A model generated the notes under the pieces. It searched no databases and was not told where the DNA came from. It saw only the letters and a list, made by a program, of their open reading frames with translations. This document shows, piece by piece, positions 19,779 through 30,066 of a DNA stretch of 51,432 nt; the first letter of the stretch is position 1; each line of letters starts with the position of its first letter. The translations under genes were made by a program, and so were the position numbers. The stretch is from an uncultured Pseudomonadota bacterium (lineage in GTDB: Bacteria > Pseudomonadota > Gammaproteobacteria > Steroidobacterales > Steroidobacteraceae): positions 1 through 51,432 of the forward strand of contig CAJACZ010000124.1 of the NCBI GenBank assembly GCA_903938365.1. Direction: 5' to 3'.

Positions 19779-20567
19779 TCACCCGCCCTCGCCCGTCGTG
19801 CCCGTGACAGGCGCGCGCTCCGGGTCGAGGATCACGAGAATCACGCGCCGGTTCGCGTTGCGCCCCTCGGGCGTGTCGTTGAGCGCAACCGGCCGGAACT
19901 CGCCGAGACCCAGCACCGCAAGCCGCTCGGGCGGGATGCCCGCACGCACCATGACCCTCACGACGCTCGCGGAACGGGCGGCGGACAGTTCCCAGTTGCT
20001 CGGGAACGCGGGCGTACTGATGGGGACGTTGTCCGTATGGCCCTCGACACGAAGCGGATTCGGCACCGCCACGAGAGACCCCGCGATCATGACGATCACC
20101 TGCTCGGCGGCAGGCGAGAGGCGTGCCGACCCGCTCGCGAACAGCAGGTCGTTGCGGATCTCCACCTCCACACGGTCGGGGTACACGCGGACGATGACCT
20201 GGTCCTGCAGCACCAGCGAGGGCACGGCCTGCTCAACCGACTTCGCGATGCGCAGCAGGGGCGTCGCAGCGACGCGAGGCACCTCTCCCCCAGGACTCGC
20301 GCCCTGCGGCGCGGTGCCGGCCGCCGGTCCGCCGGCTGGCGCGCTGGCGCGGACACGCGGACCCGGTTCGGCGCGATCGACGGGCGGCGGAGCGCCCCGG
20401 AAGGCCGTCGAGAGCGCATCGGAGAGCACCCGGTACTTTCCGGCGTTCACCGAGGAGATGGCGTAGAGCACCACGAAACACGCCAGCAGCAGCGTCACCA
20501 GGTCGCCATAGGGGATGGCCCAGGCGTCATGCTGGGTGGGTTCGTCGCGACGTCTGCGCCTGGCCAT
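19779..20567 (-). CDS. motD: Flagellar motor protein MotD (OmpA/MotB type)
   Basis: MARRRRRDEPTQHDAWAIPYGDLVTLLLACFVVLYAISSVN; OmpA-like VEGHTDNVPI. Confidence 0.92.
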   Translation of the reverse strand: MARRRRRDEPTQHDAWAIPYGDLVTLLLACFVVLYAISSVNAGKYRVLSDALSTAFRGAPPPVDRAEPGPRVRASAPAGGPAAGTAPQGASPGGEVPRVAATPLLRIAKSVEQAVPSLVLQDQVIVRVYPDRVEVEIRNDLLFASGSARLSPAAEQVIVMIAGSLVAVPNPLRVEGHTDNVPISTPAFPSNWELSAARSASVVRVMVRAGIPPERLAVLGLGEFRPVALNDTPEGRNANRRVILVILDPERAPVTGTTGEGG

Positions 20568-20577
20568 ATCGCTGGAG

Positions 20578-21351
20578 TCAGTCCTGGACGAAGCCCTTGA
20601 GCTTCGCATCGATGGTGCGTGGGTTCTCGCCCTGCGCAATCGACACGAGGCCCTCGATCATCATCTCGCGGGCCTGCGCCTGCAGCGCCACGATGGCCTT
20701 GAGCTTGGCCGCCGCCGGCAGGAACAGCAGGTTGGCGAAGCCGATGCCGTAGACCGTGGCCGTGAACGCGGCGGCAATGCCCGCGCCGAGCTTCGACGGG
20801 TCGGTCAGGTTCTGCATCACCGCCATCAGACCCAGCACCGCGCCGATGATGCCCAGCGTCGGCGCATAGACGCCCATGCTCTCGAACACCCGCGCCCCGG
20901 CGTGGTCGGCCTGTTCGCGCGCCCCGAGGTCGACTTCCAGGATCGAACGGATCTGCTCCGGCTCCGTCCCGTCGACCACCAGTTGCAGCCCCTTGCGCAG
21001 GAAGGCGTCCCGCTCCGCTTCGATCGCAGCCTCCAGGGCAAGCAGTCCCTGCCGGCGCGCCACCTGGCTCCACTCGACCAGGCGCGAGATCACCGCCAGC
21101 CGATCCAGCGGCGGTGGCCTGACGATCCAGCCGAACATCTTCAGGCCATGCCGCAGCACCGGCAGCGGCGTGTGGATGCAGATGGCGGCAAAAGTGCCGA
21201 CGATCACGATCATGAACGCGGCACCCGACAGGAGCGAACCCAGTCCGGTGCCCTTCAGCAGCGAGCCCACGCCCACCGCCAGCAACGCGAAGACGAAGCC
21301 CGCCAGCGTGAGCAGGTCGAGGGGACCGCGACGCCCGGCCCCGGTGCTCAC
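20578..21351 (-). CDS. motC: Flagellar motor protein MotC (MotA type)
   Basis: MotA/ExbB-type helices, GVYAPTLGIIGAVLGLMAVMQNLTDPSKLGAGIAAAFTATVYGIGFANL. Confidence 0.92.
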   Translation of the reverse strand: MSTGAGRRGPLDLLTLAGFVFALLAVGVGSLLKGTGLGSLLSGAAFMIVIVGTFAAICIHTPLPVLRHGLKMFGWIVRPPPLDRLAVISRLVEWSQVARRQGLLALEAAIEAERDAFLRKGLQLVVDGTEPEQIRSILEVDLGAREQADHAGARVFESMGVYAPTLGIIGAVLGLMAVMQNLTDPSKLGAGIAAAFTATVYGIGFANLLFLPAAAKLKAIVALQAQAREMMIEGLVSIAQGENPRTIDAKLKGFVQD

Positions 21352-22076
21352 GCGCGCCCGTCCACGCGATCACGCCAGTCGGCGAGCCGCGCCTTGAGCC
21401 GGGTCAGGGCCTGTCCGTGCAGCTGGCACACGCGCGACTCGGACACTCCCAGCACGCGACCGATCTCCTTGAGATTCAGCTCGTCCTGGTAGTACAGGGA
21501 CATCACCATCTTTTCACGCTCCGGCAGACCCCCGATCTCGCGGGCGAGCGCGCGACGGAACTCACCGTCGGCGGTCTCGCGGAACGGGTCGAGGGCGTCG
21601 TCGCCCGGATCGACGCCGAGCACTTCATCCAGGCTCGTGAGCTGACAGGTGGTCGTGTCCTGGAGGATGCGGTGGTAGTCGTCCATCGACACGCCGAGGC
21701 GCGCGGCGACCTCGGAATCACGCGCCTCGCGCCCGCTCTCCCGCTCCACCTCGCGCAGCGCCTGCGCCGCATCGCGCGCCTTGCGGTGCACCGAGCGCGG
21801 CGCCCAGTCCAGCTTGCGCAGCGCATCGATCATCGCGCCCCGGATCCGGATCCCCGCATAAGTCTCGAAGCTGGCTCCGCGGCCTGCGGAGAAGTGGCCC
21901 GCAGCCTCGAGCAGGCCGAGCATCCCGGCCTGAATGAGGTCGTCGACCTCCACCGAAGGCGGCAAGCGGCCCGCGAGGTGATACGCGATGCGCTTCACCA
22001 GCTCGGCGTGTCGCTTGACCAGCGCATCGGCCTCCCGGCGGCCCGACGCGGCGGCATAGGCGCCGAGTGCTGTCAC
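21348..22076 (-). CDS. fliA: RNA polymerase sigma factor FliA (sigma28)
   Basis: DDLIQAGMLGLLEAA, FETYAGIRIRGAMIDALRKLDW, region 4 LNLKEIGRVLGVSESRVCQLHGQAL. Confidence 0.96.
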   Translation of the reverse strand: MTALGAYAAASGRREADALVKRHAELVKRIAYHLAGRLPPSVEVDDLIQAGMLGLLEAAGHFSAGRGASFETYAGIRIRGAMIDALRKLDWAPRSVHRKARDAAQALREVERESGREARDSEVAARLGVSMDDYHRILQDTTTCQLTSLDEVLGVDPGDDALDPFRETADGEFRRALAREIGGLPEREKMVMSLYYQDELNLKEIGRVLGVSESRVCQLHGQALTRLKARLADWRDRVDGRA

Positions 22077-22960
22077 CGCACCAGCTCCAACCGCACCGCC
22101 GGGCGCTGCACCAGCCGTTCGGCAAAGAATTCAATGTTGCCGCGCGCGCCCGCGGGCACCGGCCAGGCTTCCGCCCGCAATGACAGCTGCCTGAGGGCCT
22201 GTCCGGACGGACTGCCCGGGTAGGCCGCCAGCACCGGCTGCTGCTCGCGGATGGACTTGCGCAGCCAGGCGTCTTCGGGGACTTCGCCCGCGAACTCGAG
22301 CGTCACGTCGAGGAAACGCGAAGTGACGCGATTGAGCGTCGCGAACAGCCGTTCGCCCGCGCCACGCTCGCGCACCATGTTCGCGAGCACCTGGAAGCGC
22401 CCCACCCCGTGGTTGCGACTGAGCACCTTGATGAGTGCGTACGCGTCGGTGATGGACGCGGGTTCGTCGCAGACGACCACCAGCACGTGCTGCGCGGCCT
22501 GGGCGAGCTGCAGCACGCCGGGCGCGATGCCCGCCGGAGTGTCCACCACCAGCACATCCAGCGCACCGGCGAGGCTGCTGAACGCGCGTACCAGCCCGAT
22601 GTGTTCCGCTGCGCCGAGGCTCGCGAGCTGCGCCACGCCCGATGCGGCCGGCACCACGCCGAACCCCTGCGGAGCCTGCACAATGACGTCCTCGAGGCTG
22701 CGCTCGCCACAGAGCACGTGGGCCAGCGTATGGCGCGGCGTGATGCCGAGCAGCACGTCCGCGTTGGCGAGCCCCAGGTCACCATCCAGCAGCAGCGTAC
22801 GCCGACCCTGCTGGGCGAAACCGGTCGCGAGGTTCACGCTGACCGTGGACTTGCCGACGCCGCCCTTGCCACCGGTGACGGCGATGACCTGTACCCGGTG
22901 GCCCGCCTGGCCCGCCGGCGCGCCGGATGTGATGCGGCCCAGTGATGCATCAGGCTGCAT
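22073..22960 (-). CDS. fleN: Flagellar number regulator FleN/FlhG (MinD-like ATPase)
   Basis: TGGKGGVGKSTVSVNLA deviant Walker A; between flhF and fliA. Confidence 0.93.
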   Translation of the reverse strand: MQPDASLGRITSGAPAGQAGHRVQVIAVTGGKGGVGKSTVSVNLATGFAQQGRRTLLLDGDLGLANADVLLGITPRHTLAHVLCGERSLEDVIVQAPQGFGVVPAASGVAQLASLGAAEHIGLVRAFSSLAGALDVLVVDTPAGIAPGVLQLAQAAQHVLVVVCDEPASITDAYALIKVLSRNHGVGRFQVLANMVRERGAGERLFATLNRVTSRFLDVTLEFAGEVPEDAWLRKSIREQQPVLAAYPGSPSGQALRQLSLRAEAWPVPAGARGNIEFFAERLVQRPAVRLELVR

Positions 22961-24149
22961 GGAAGCTGCCTCCGAAGCGACGCGACAGGAGTTCGTCGTC
23001 TGCCGTGGCGCCGCTGCGCTCGGCCAGCTGCACGGCCATGCAGATCAGATCCAGAGCCCGCGCCGTACGCAGGTCGTCCGGGATCCGCTGTCCTTCGCTC
23101 ACGTAGGCGACCGGCAGGCGTGCGCGGATCAGCGCCGAGAGCGCGCCGCCGAGGTTCGAGCATTCGTCGAGCCGCGTGAGCACGCAGGCGGTTGGCCGGG
23201 CGGCCCCGAAGCGCTGCACGGCCTCCTCGAAAGCACCCGCTTGCGTCGTGGCGGCAAGCGTCAGCGCCACCTCCACCCCGCCCGGCACGGCATTGAGCGC
23301 CGCGAGCGCCTCCGCAAGCGCCGGGTCGCGGGCGCTGCGGCCCGCGGTGTCGATCAGTACCAGGCGACGGTCGTCGAGGCGCGCAAGCAGCGCCGCGAGC
23401 TCCGCCGGACCCTCGACCGAGAAGGTCGCCACCCCGAGCAGGCGCCCGATCCGTGCCAGCTCCTCCCGGGCGCCAAAGCGTTGTTCGTCGGCGCACACCA
23501 GCGCGACCTGCGCAGCACCGTGGCGCATGACCCAGCGCGCCGCCATGCGTGCGATCGCGGTGGTCTTGCCGGAACCTGCTGGCCCGACCAGTGCGACACG
23601 GCCGCCGAACTCGGTCCAGCGGTCCCCGAGCACCGGCAGGCGGTCGGCGAGTCGGGCGATGGCGAGTCGACGGGCGCGCGTGCAGTCGATGCCGACCGGC
23701 AGGTCATCAGCCACCTGCGCGGCGATGTCGCGGCTGAAGCCGAACTCGGTCAGTTCCCGCAGCAGGTCGGCCGCCACCGGTTCGCGCCGGGTCAGGTCGT
23801 TCCAGGCCAGCGCGGCGAGCTGGGTTTCCAGCATGCGACGCAGGCTGCGCAGTTCGCCGTTGAGCGCGTCGTCCACGGCGGGTACCGCCGCCATGTGCGG
23901 AGCCGGGCGTGGCGCCTCGCGCGCCGCGACCAGCGCCTCGAAGCTGTCGGATCGCGCCGTGGACGCGACCGCAGGCGTCGCGGCAGCGGCGAGCAGTTCG
24001 AGTTCCTCGGGATCCACCGCAATGGTGACCTCGACGCGACCATCGAGCTTGCGGCTCGAGAGGATCACGGCGTCAGGCCCCTGCTCCTCACGCACGAGCT
24101 TCAGTGCCTGGCGCATGTCGGCGGCGGTGTAGCGCTTGATCTGCATCAT
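22950..24149 (-). CDS. flhF: Flagellar biosynthesis GTPase FlhF
   Basis: MMQIKRYTAADMRQALKLVREEQGPDAVILSSRK; SRP-GTPase GPAGSGKTT, LIDTAGRSARD. Confidence 0.95.
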   Translation of the reverse strand: MMQIKRYTAADMRQALKLVREEQGPDAVILSSRKLDGRVEVTIAVDPEELELLAAAATPAVASTARSDSFEALVAAREAPRPAPHMAAVPAVDDALNGELRSLRRMLETQLAALAWNDLTRREPVAADLLRELTEFGFSRDIAAQVADDLPVGIDCTRARRLAIARLADRLPVLGDRWTEFGGRVALVGPAGSGKTTAIARMAARWVMRHGAAQVALVCADEQRFGAREELARIGRLLGVATFSVEGPAELAALLARLDDRRLVLIDTAGRSARDPALAEALAALNAVPGGVEVALTLAATTQAGAFEEAVQRFGAARPTACVLTRLDECSNLGGALSALIRARLPVAYVSEGQRIPDDLRTARALDLICMAVQLAERSGATADDELLSRRFGGSFHAA

Positions 24150-24162
24150 GTGTCTCGCTGTT

Positions 24163-26250
24163 CTACTTGCCTATGGTGGACACGAGCCGTACTCGACGGC
24201 TGTCCGGGATTTCGTTCCAGGCGATGACGTGCACCTGGGGCACGCTTGCGCGCAGGAACCGCGAAAGGGTCGGCCGCAGCGCCGGCGGCACGAGCAGCAC
24301 GGCGGGCTGTCCGGCCATCTCCTGACGCTGGGCGGTCTCGAGCAGCCGTGCCTGCAGGCGCTCCGCCAGCCCGGGCTCGAGCCCGGGGGTGGCCGCGCCC
24401 GGAACCACGGAATTGGCCAGCAGCTGCTCGAGCTCCGGCTCGAGCGTGATGACCGGCAGCTCGGTCGCGAGACCGGCGATGTCCTGCACGATCTGGCGCG
24501 ACAGCGCGACGCGCACGTGCGCGTTCAGCACCTGTGGATCCTGGGTCCGCGGCGCATGCTCGGCGAGGCACTCGAGCACGCTGCGCAGGTTGCGCACAGG
24601 AATGCGCTCGGAGAGCAGACCCTGCAGCACCTTCACGATCACCGCGAGCGGCAGCAGCTTCGGCACCAGATCCTCGACCAGCTTCGGCGCCGACTTCGCG
24701 AGGGTGTTCAACAGCTGCTGCACTTCCTCGTGGCCGAGCAGTTCGTGGGCGTGCTGCTGGAAGATATGGCTCAGGTGGGTGGCCACCACTGTGGTCGCAT
24801 CCACCACCGTATAGCCGATGGCCTGGGCGTGGTCGCGCAGGCCGGGCTCGATCCAGACCGCTTCCATGCCGAAAGCCGGGTCGCGGGTCTCGATGCCCTG
24901 CAGCGTGCCGAAAACCCGGCCCGGATTGATCGCCAGTTCGCGCTCCGGGTAGACCATACCCTCGCCTACCGGCACGCCGGACAACTGGATGCGGTACGCG
25001 TTCGGCCCGAGTTCCAGGTTGTCGCGGATGTGGACCGCCGGGACCAGGAAGCCGAGATCCTGCGAGAGCTTGCGGCGCACGCCCTTGATGCGGCCCAGCA
25101 GTTCCCCACCCTGGGCCTTGTCGACCATCGGGACCATCCGGTAGCCCACTTCCAGGCCGACGAGGTCCACGGGCTGCACGTCATCCCAGGACAGGTCCCG
25201 ACTCTCCTGCGAGGGGGCTGGAGGGGCAACCGGCGCCGGCGCACTGGCAGCGGCCTCGCGGCGCTGCCGGATGATCCAGGCGGCCCCGCCGCACAGTGCC
25301 GCCATGCCCAGGAACGCCACGTTGGGCATGCCGGGGATCAGGCCCAGGACGAACATCACGCTGGCCGCGACGCCGAGCAACCGTGGGTCGCCGAACAGCT
25401 GCTGCGTCACTTCCTTGCCCATGTCCTGCTCGCGCGACATGCGGGTGACGATCACCGCCACACCGGTGGAGAGCAGCAGCCCGGGAATCTGGGCAACCAG
25501 GCCATCGCCGATCGTCAGCAGCGCGTACACCCGGGCCGCGTCGCCCATCGACATCCCGTGCATCATCGTGCCGATGGCGAGTCCGCCCACCAGGTTGAGG
25601 ATCAGGATCAGCAGTCCCGCCGTGGCGTCGCCACGCACGAACTTGCTCGCGCCGTCCATCGAACCGTAGAAGTCGGCTTCCGACCGCACCTCGATTCGGC
25701 GCGTCCGGGCATCCTCCTGGGTGATCAGGCCCGCATTCAGGTCCGCGTCGATCGCCATCTGCTTGCCGGGCATCGCATCGAGGGTGAATCGCGCGCTGAC
25801 CTCGGAGATGCGCCCCGCGCCCTTGGTGACCACCACGAAGTTGATGATGGTCAGGATCACGAACACAACGATTCCGACTGCGTAATTGCCGCCGATCACG
25901 AACTCGCCGAACGACTCGATGACATGTCCCGCGGCGCCCGTGCCGGTGTGCCCGTTCATCAGCACGACCCGGGTCGACGCGACATTGAGCGCGAGCCGGA
26001 ACATCGTCGCGACCAGCAGCACCGTCGGGAAAATCGCGAAGTCGAGCGGCTTGCGCACGGTGAAAACGGAAATCACGATCATCAACGAGAGCGCGATGTT
26101 GAACGTGAACAGCACGTCGAGCGCCAGCGGCGGCAGCGGCACGATCATCATGCCGAGCATGGCCAGCAGGCCCAGCGGCACGCCCAGGCCACGGCCCAGC
26201 ACGTCACGCAGCGTGGGCAGGATTCCTACGGTACCAGCCTGGGTAGCCAT
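24163..26250 (-). CDS. flhA: Flagellar export protein FlhA
   Basis: 695 aa; FHIPEP-family TM region and C-domain (RFTLDAMPGKQMAIDADLNAGLI). Confidence 0.97.
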   Translation of the reverse strand: MATQAGTVGILPTLRDVLGRGLGVPLGLLAMLGMMIVPLPPLALDVLFTFNIALSLMIVISVFTVRKPLDFAIFPTVLLVATMFRLALNVASTRVVLMNGHTGTGAAGHVIESFGEFVIGGNYAVGIVVFVILTIINFVVVTKGAGRISEVSARFTLDAMPGKQMAIDADLNAGLITQEDARTRRIEVRSEADFYGSMDGASKFVRGDATAGLLILILNLVGGLAIGTMMHGMSMGDAARVYALLTIGDGLVAQIPGLLLSTGVAVIVTRMSREQDMGKEVTQQLFGDPRLLGVAASVMFVLGLIPGMPNVAFLGMAALCGGAAWIIRQRREAAASAPAPVAPPAPSQESRDLSWDDVQPVDLVGLEVGYRMVPMVDKAQGGELLGRIKGVRRKLSQDLGFLVPAVHIRDNLELGPNAYRIQLSGVPVGEGMVYPERELAINPGRVFGTLQGIETRDPAFGMEAVWIEPGLRDHAQAIGYTVVDATTVVATHLSHIFQQHAHELLGHEEVQQLLNTLAKSAPKLVEDLVPKLLPLAVIVKVLQGLLSERIPVRNLRSVLECLAEHAPRTQDPQVLNAHVRVALSRQIVQDIAGLATELPVITLEPELEQLLANSVVPGAATPGLEPGLAERLQARLLETAQRQEMAGQPAVLLVPPALRPTLSRFLRASVPQVHVIAWNEIPDSRRVRLVSTIGK

Positions 26251-26253
26251 GGA

Positions 26254-27396
26254 TCAGCCCTGCGTCCTGCGGCCGAGTTCCTCGACCGCGGGGTCGATGC
26301 TCGGCGCCGGCGGCGGCGGCGCGCCGACGCGGCGGGCCTGGGTCAGCTGGGTGACGTAGGTCAGCACCTGCGCAACGGCGACGTAGAGCGCCGAGGGGAT
26401 CTCCACCCCGAGGTCCACGTTCCGGTACAGCGCGCGCGCAAGCGGCGGCGCCGACACCAGCGGCACGCCGCTGGCGGTCGCAATCTCGCGGATCTTCGCG
26501 GCGATATCGTCGGCGCCCTTGGCGACCACCACCGGCGCGCGGTTGCGCGATTCGTCGTAGCGCAGCGCGACCGCGAAGTGTGTCGGGTTGGTCACCACCA
26601 CGCTCGCGGTGGGCACTTCCTGCATCATCCGGCCGCGCGCCATGGCCTGCTGGGCGTTGCGGATCCGGGCGCGTGTCTCGGGGGAGCCCTCGGACTCCTT
26701 GTGCTCCTGCCGGACTTCCTCCTGGGTCATCCGCAGGTTCTTGTTGTACTGCCAGAGCTGGAACGGCACGTCCACGGCCGCGATCAGCGCCAGCGCCGCG
26801 GACATCGCCAGCAGCGCCTGCACCGATAGCGCGAGCGAGTGGCCCATCGCGCCGACCACGGGCTCGCGTGACATCTGCAGCAGGTCGTCCGCCTGGCTCC
26901 AGACCACGGCCACGGCAACCACCGCGACCAGCCCGAACTTCGCAAAGGCCTTCAGCAGGTCCGCGAAACTGCGCGCCGAGAACATCCGTCCGAGGCCGGC
27001 CACCGGGTTGATGCGCTCGAACTTGAAGCCCAGCGATTCACCGCTGAAGTTCCAGCCACCGAGCGCCAGCGGGGCGCACAGCGCGGCGAGGAATATCGCC
27101 CCGAGCAGCGGCGCGCAGGCGAGCAGTGCCTCGAGCAGCGAATCGCGCAGTGCCAGCAGCGCACGGGCTTCGTCCCAGCGCGATCCATGGCTGAGCGAGA
27201 GGCCGCGACGCATCAATGCTGCGACGGAGGCGGTGAGCTGCCCTCCGAGAAAATAGAGAGCGCCGCCCGCGGTGACGATCACCACGGCAGCGCCGAGCTC
27301 GACGGAACGGGGAACCTGGCCCTTCTTGCGCGCATCTTCGATGCGCTTGGGTGTAGCGCGCTCTGATTTGTCCTGGCCATCTTCGTTCTCTGCCAT
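26254..27396 (-). CDS. flhB: Flagellar export protein FlhB
   Basis: NPTH autocleavage site (VVVTNPTHFAVALRY). Confidence 0.97.
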   Translation of the reverse strand: MAENEDGQDKSERATPKRIEDARKKGQVPRSVELGAAVVIVTAGGALYFLGGQLTASVAALMRRGLSLSHGSRWDEARALLALRDSLLEALLACAPLLGAIFLAALCAPLALGGWNFSGESLGFKFERINPVAGLGRMFSARSFADLLKAFAKFGLVAVVAVAVVWSQADDLLQMSREPVVGAMGHSLALSVQALLAMSAALALIAAVDVPFQLWQYNKNLRMTQEEVRQEHKESEGSPETRARIRNAQQAMARGRMMQEVPTASVVVTNPTHFAVALRYDESRNRAPVVVAKGADDIAAKIREIATASGVPLVSAPPLARALYRNVDLGVEIPSALYVAVAQVLTYVTQLTQARRVGAPPPPAPSIDPAVEELGRRTQG

Positions 27397-27411
27397 GGTT
27401 GCGTGCCCCGA

Positions 27412-28197
27412 TCAGCGTGCCGGAGCGGCGCCGAGCCCGGACACGGCGTCCATGGCGGTGCCGAGCAGTGTCACGAACCCGGCCTGGAGGCCGGGCAGGC
27501 CCAGCAGCATCACCACCAGGCCGAACGTCAGGATGATCGGGAAGCCGACAGCGAAAAGGTTCAGGGTGGGCGCCGCGCGGCTCATCACGCCGAATGCGAG
27601 GTTGGCGACCAGCAGAGCCGTCATGCCGGGCAGCGCGACGCCCACTGCCCCGGCGAACAGCTGCGAGCCGAAAGCGAGCACTGCGCCGATCCCGGCGACA
27701 CCCAGTCCACCGGTACCGACCGGAATGGAGCCGAAGCCAGCGACCAGGGCCTGCACCAGCGCAAGATGGCCATCCATGGCGAGGAACGTCATCGTCACGA
27801 GGAACACGTAGAACTGGCCCACCGCGGCCGTCGAGGCGCCCCGCATCGGGTCGACGTTGAAGGCGAAGGAGAGCCCCATGCTGTTCGCCAGCAGCTGGCC
27901 CGCGAGGCCGATCGCGTCGAACACGATCTGCATGATGAAACCGATCGCGACCCCGATGAGCACCTGCTGGGCGGTGATCACGAGACCGAGCGGCGAGAAC
28001 ACGCCCACGGCCGGCGGCGACGGCAGCAGCGGGACCACCAGCAGGGTGATCGCGGCGGCCAGCACGATACGGATGCGGGCCGGCACGAAGCGCGCGCCGA
28101 ACACCGGGGCGACCGTCATGAAAGCGGCGACGCGGACGAACGGCCAGAAGTACGCGGCGACCCAGGCTTCGAGCTGACCTTCGGTGATCTCGATCAT
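27412..28197 (-). CDS. fliR: Flagellar export protein FliR
   Basis: MIEITEGQLEAWVAAYFWPFVRVAAFMTVAPVFG; longer ORF trimmed at this ATG. Confidence 0.95.
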   Translation of the reverse strand: MIEITEGQLEAWVAAYFWPFVRVAAFMTVAPVFGARFVPARIRIVLAAAITLLVVPLLPSPPAVGVFSPLGLVITAQQVLIGVAIGFIMQIVFDAIGLAGQLLANSMGLSFAFNVDPMRGASTAAVGQFYVFLVTMTFLAMDGHLALVQALVAGFGSIPVGTGGLGVAGIGAVLAFGSQLFAGAVGVALPGMTALLVANLAFGVMSRAAPTLNLFAVGFPIILTFGLVVMLLGLPGLQAGFVTLLGTAMDAVSGLGAAPAR

Positions 28198-28202
28198 GCG
28201 GG

Positions 28203-28472
28203 TCACTGGATCAGCGACGGGATGCTCTCGAAGAGCTCCCGCGTGTAGGAGACGATCACCTTGAGCATCCACGGGCCGGCGATCACCATCACGGCGGCCA
28301 TCCCCAGCAGCTTCGGGATGAACGACAGCGTCATCTCGTTGATCTGGGTGGCGGCCTGGAACACACCCACCAGCAGGCCGACCAGCAGTGCGACGAGCAG
28401 CATCGGCATCGCCAGCAGCAGCATGGTCTCGAGGGCGCGCTGGCCGACCACCATGATCATGTCGGGGTTCAC
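28203..28472 (-). CDS. fliQ: Flagellar export protein FliQ
   Basis: 89 aa, two TM helices, [18 protein letters not shown]. Confidence 0.95.
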   Translation of the reverse strand: MNPDMIMVVGQRALETMLLLAMPMLLVALLVGLLVGVFQAATQINEMTLSFIPKLLGMAAVMVIAGPWMLKVIVSYTRELFESIPSLIQ

Positions 28473-29230
28473 TGGTAGAAGCTCCCGGCAAGGCTGCCCA
28501 TCACCAGCGTCCAGCCGTCGACCAGCACGAACAGCATCAGCTTGAAGGGCAGCGAGATCAGCACCGGCGACAGCATCATCATGCCCATCGACATCAGGAC
28601 GCTGGCGACCACGAGGTCGATGATCACGAACGGTATGAACAGCAGGAAGCCGATCAGGAAGGCGGTCTTGAGCTCACTCGTCACGAAAGCCGGCACCAGG
28701 ATCGACAGCGGCAGGTCCTCGGGTTTCTCCACGGCCTTGTTGCCCGAGATGCGCACGAAGGCGGCGATATCGGTCTCGCGGGTCTGCGCGAGCATGAAGC
28801 CGCGCAACGGCACCAGCGCGCGATCGATGGCCTCGGTCGTCTGGATCTCGCCCGCGGTGTAGGGGACGAGCGCCTCGTTGTTGATCCGGTCGAACACCGG
28901 CGCCATGACGAAGAAAGTCAGGAACAGCGACAGGCCGATCAGCACCTGGTTGGGCGGCGTCTGGCCGGCGCCGAGCGCCTGGCGGAGGATGCCGAGCACG
29001 ATCACGATGCGCGTGAAGGCCGTCATCATCAGCAGGATCGCGGGCAGCAGGCTGAGCGCCGTCATCAGCGCCAGGACCTGCAGCGTCAGCGTGTAGGTTT
29101 CGCCGCCGCCCGGAGCGGCACGGACGGTGAGCGCCGGGATACCGAGCGCAGCGGCCGGCTCGGCCGCCGCCACCACCGCCGGCACGGCGGCAAGCACGAG
29201 GGCGCAGGCGATGCCGCAGGCGCGCCTCAC
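28469..29230 (-). CDS. fliP: Flagellar export protein FliP
   Basis: Signal sequence, [43 protein letters not shown] start overlapping fliO stop. Confidence 0.95.
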   Translation of the reverse strand: MRRACGIACALVLAAVPAVVAAAEPAAALGIPALTVRAAPGGGETYTLTLQVLALMTALSLLPAILLMMTAFTRIVIVLGILRQALGAGQTPPNQVLIGLSLFLTFFVMAPVFDRINNEALVPYTAGEIQTTEAIDRALVPLRGFMLAQTRETDIAAFVRISGNKAVEKPEDLPLSILVPAFVTSELKTAFLIGFLLFIPFVIIDLVVASVLMSMGMMMLSPVLISLPFKLMLFVLVDGWTLVMGSLAGSFYQ

Positions 29231-29706
29231 CGGCCCAGCCCCTTCAGCAGCAGGGCGCGGAAGGACGGCGGCGTACCGGCCGCCGCGGCGCCCCCTTCCG
29301 TGGCATACGCCGGCACGCTCGCCGCGGGCACCGCGAAGGAATCCGGCGGCAGCACGTGCAACGCGCTCACCTGGCCCACGCCGACGCCGACGAGGATCCG
29401 GCAACCTTCCACCTGCAGCAGCAGCGCACGTTCCTTCGGCCCGAGCACCAGCTCCGACAGCACCGTGATCTGCGGGCCGTTGCCGCGGCGGAAGCCGCGC
29501 AGGCGGCGCGCGAACCAGGCCAGGGCGAACAGCGCCCCGAGCACCAGGACCAGCGACAGCATGACCTGCGGGACATTCACCAGTTCGCCCGACTTCGGCG
29601 CAACCGCCACGGGCGCAGCGCCTGCGGCGCAGACCGTTGACGCCAGCGAGACCATGGCAGCGAGCATGGCGCGAGGGCAGAGCGGGTTGGAGAACCGGAT
29701 GGACAT
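29227..29706 (-). CDS. fliO: Flagellar protein FliO
   Basis: Signal/TM plus [21 protein letters not shown]. Confidence 0.9.
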   Translation of the reverse strand: MSIRFSNPLCPRAMLAAMVSLASTVCAAGAAPVAVAPKSGELVNVPQVMLSLVLVLGALFALAWFARRLRGFRRGNGPQITVLSELVLGPKERALLLQVEGCRILVGVGVGQVSALHVLPPDSFAVPAASVPAYATEGGAAAAGTPPSFRALLLKGLGR

Positions 29707-29715
29707 GCAGCGCTC

Positions 29716-30066
29716 TTACTTGAGCTTGCGGATGCGCTCGGCGGGGCTCACCACGTCGGTGAGGCGGATGCCGAACTTGTCGTTCACGACCACCACCTCG
29801 CCGTGGGCAACCAGAGTGCCGTTGACGAACACATCGAGCGGCTCGCCCGCGGCCCGCTCCAGCTCAACCACGGAGCCCTGGTTGAGTTGCAGCAGGTTGC
29901 GTATCGGGATGCGGGTCCGGCCGACCTCCATGGACAGGGTGACCGGCACGTCGAGGATCACATCGAGGTTGACCTCGCCCGCGGCGCCCGTGGACACCGG
30001 AGCACCCGGGTTGAGCTGCTCGAAGGCTGCGAGCTCGGCCGCCGAATCATTGAGGTTGGCGCTCAT
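29716..30066 (-). CDS. fliN: Flagellar motor switch protein FliN
   Basis: [67 protein letters not shown]. Confidence 0.97.
   Translation of the reverse strand: MSANLNDSAAELAAFEQLNPGAPVSTGAAGEVNLDVILDVPVTLSMEVGRTRIPIRNLLQLNQGSVVELERAAGEPLDVFVNGTLVAHGEVVVVNDKFGIRLTDVVSPAERIRKLK

Noticed and set aside
24136-26829. 897-aa plus-strand ORF opposite flhA/flhB
   Set aside because: Composition typical of antisense translation (His/Arg/Gln-rich); the opposite strand encodes unambiguous flhA and flhB
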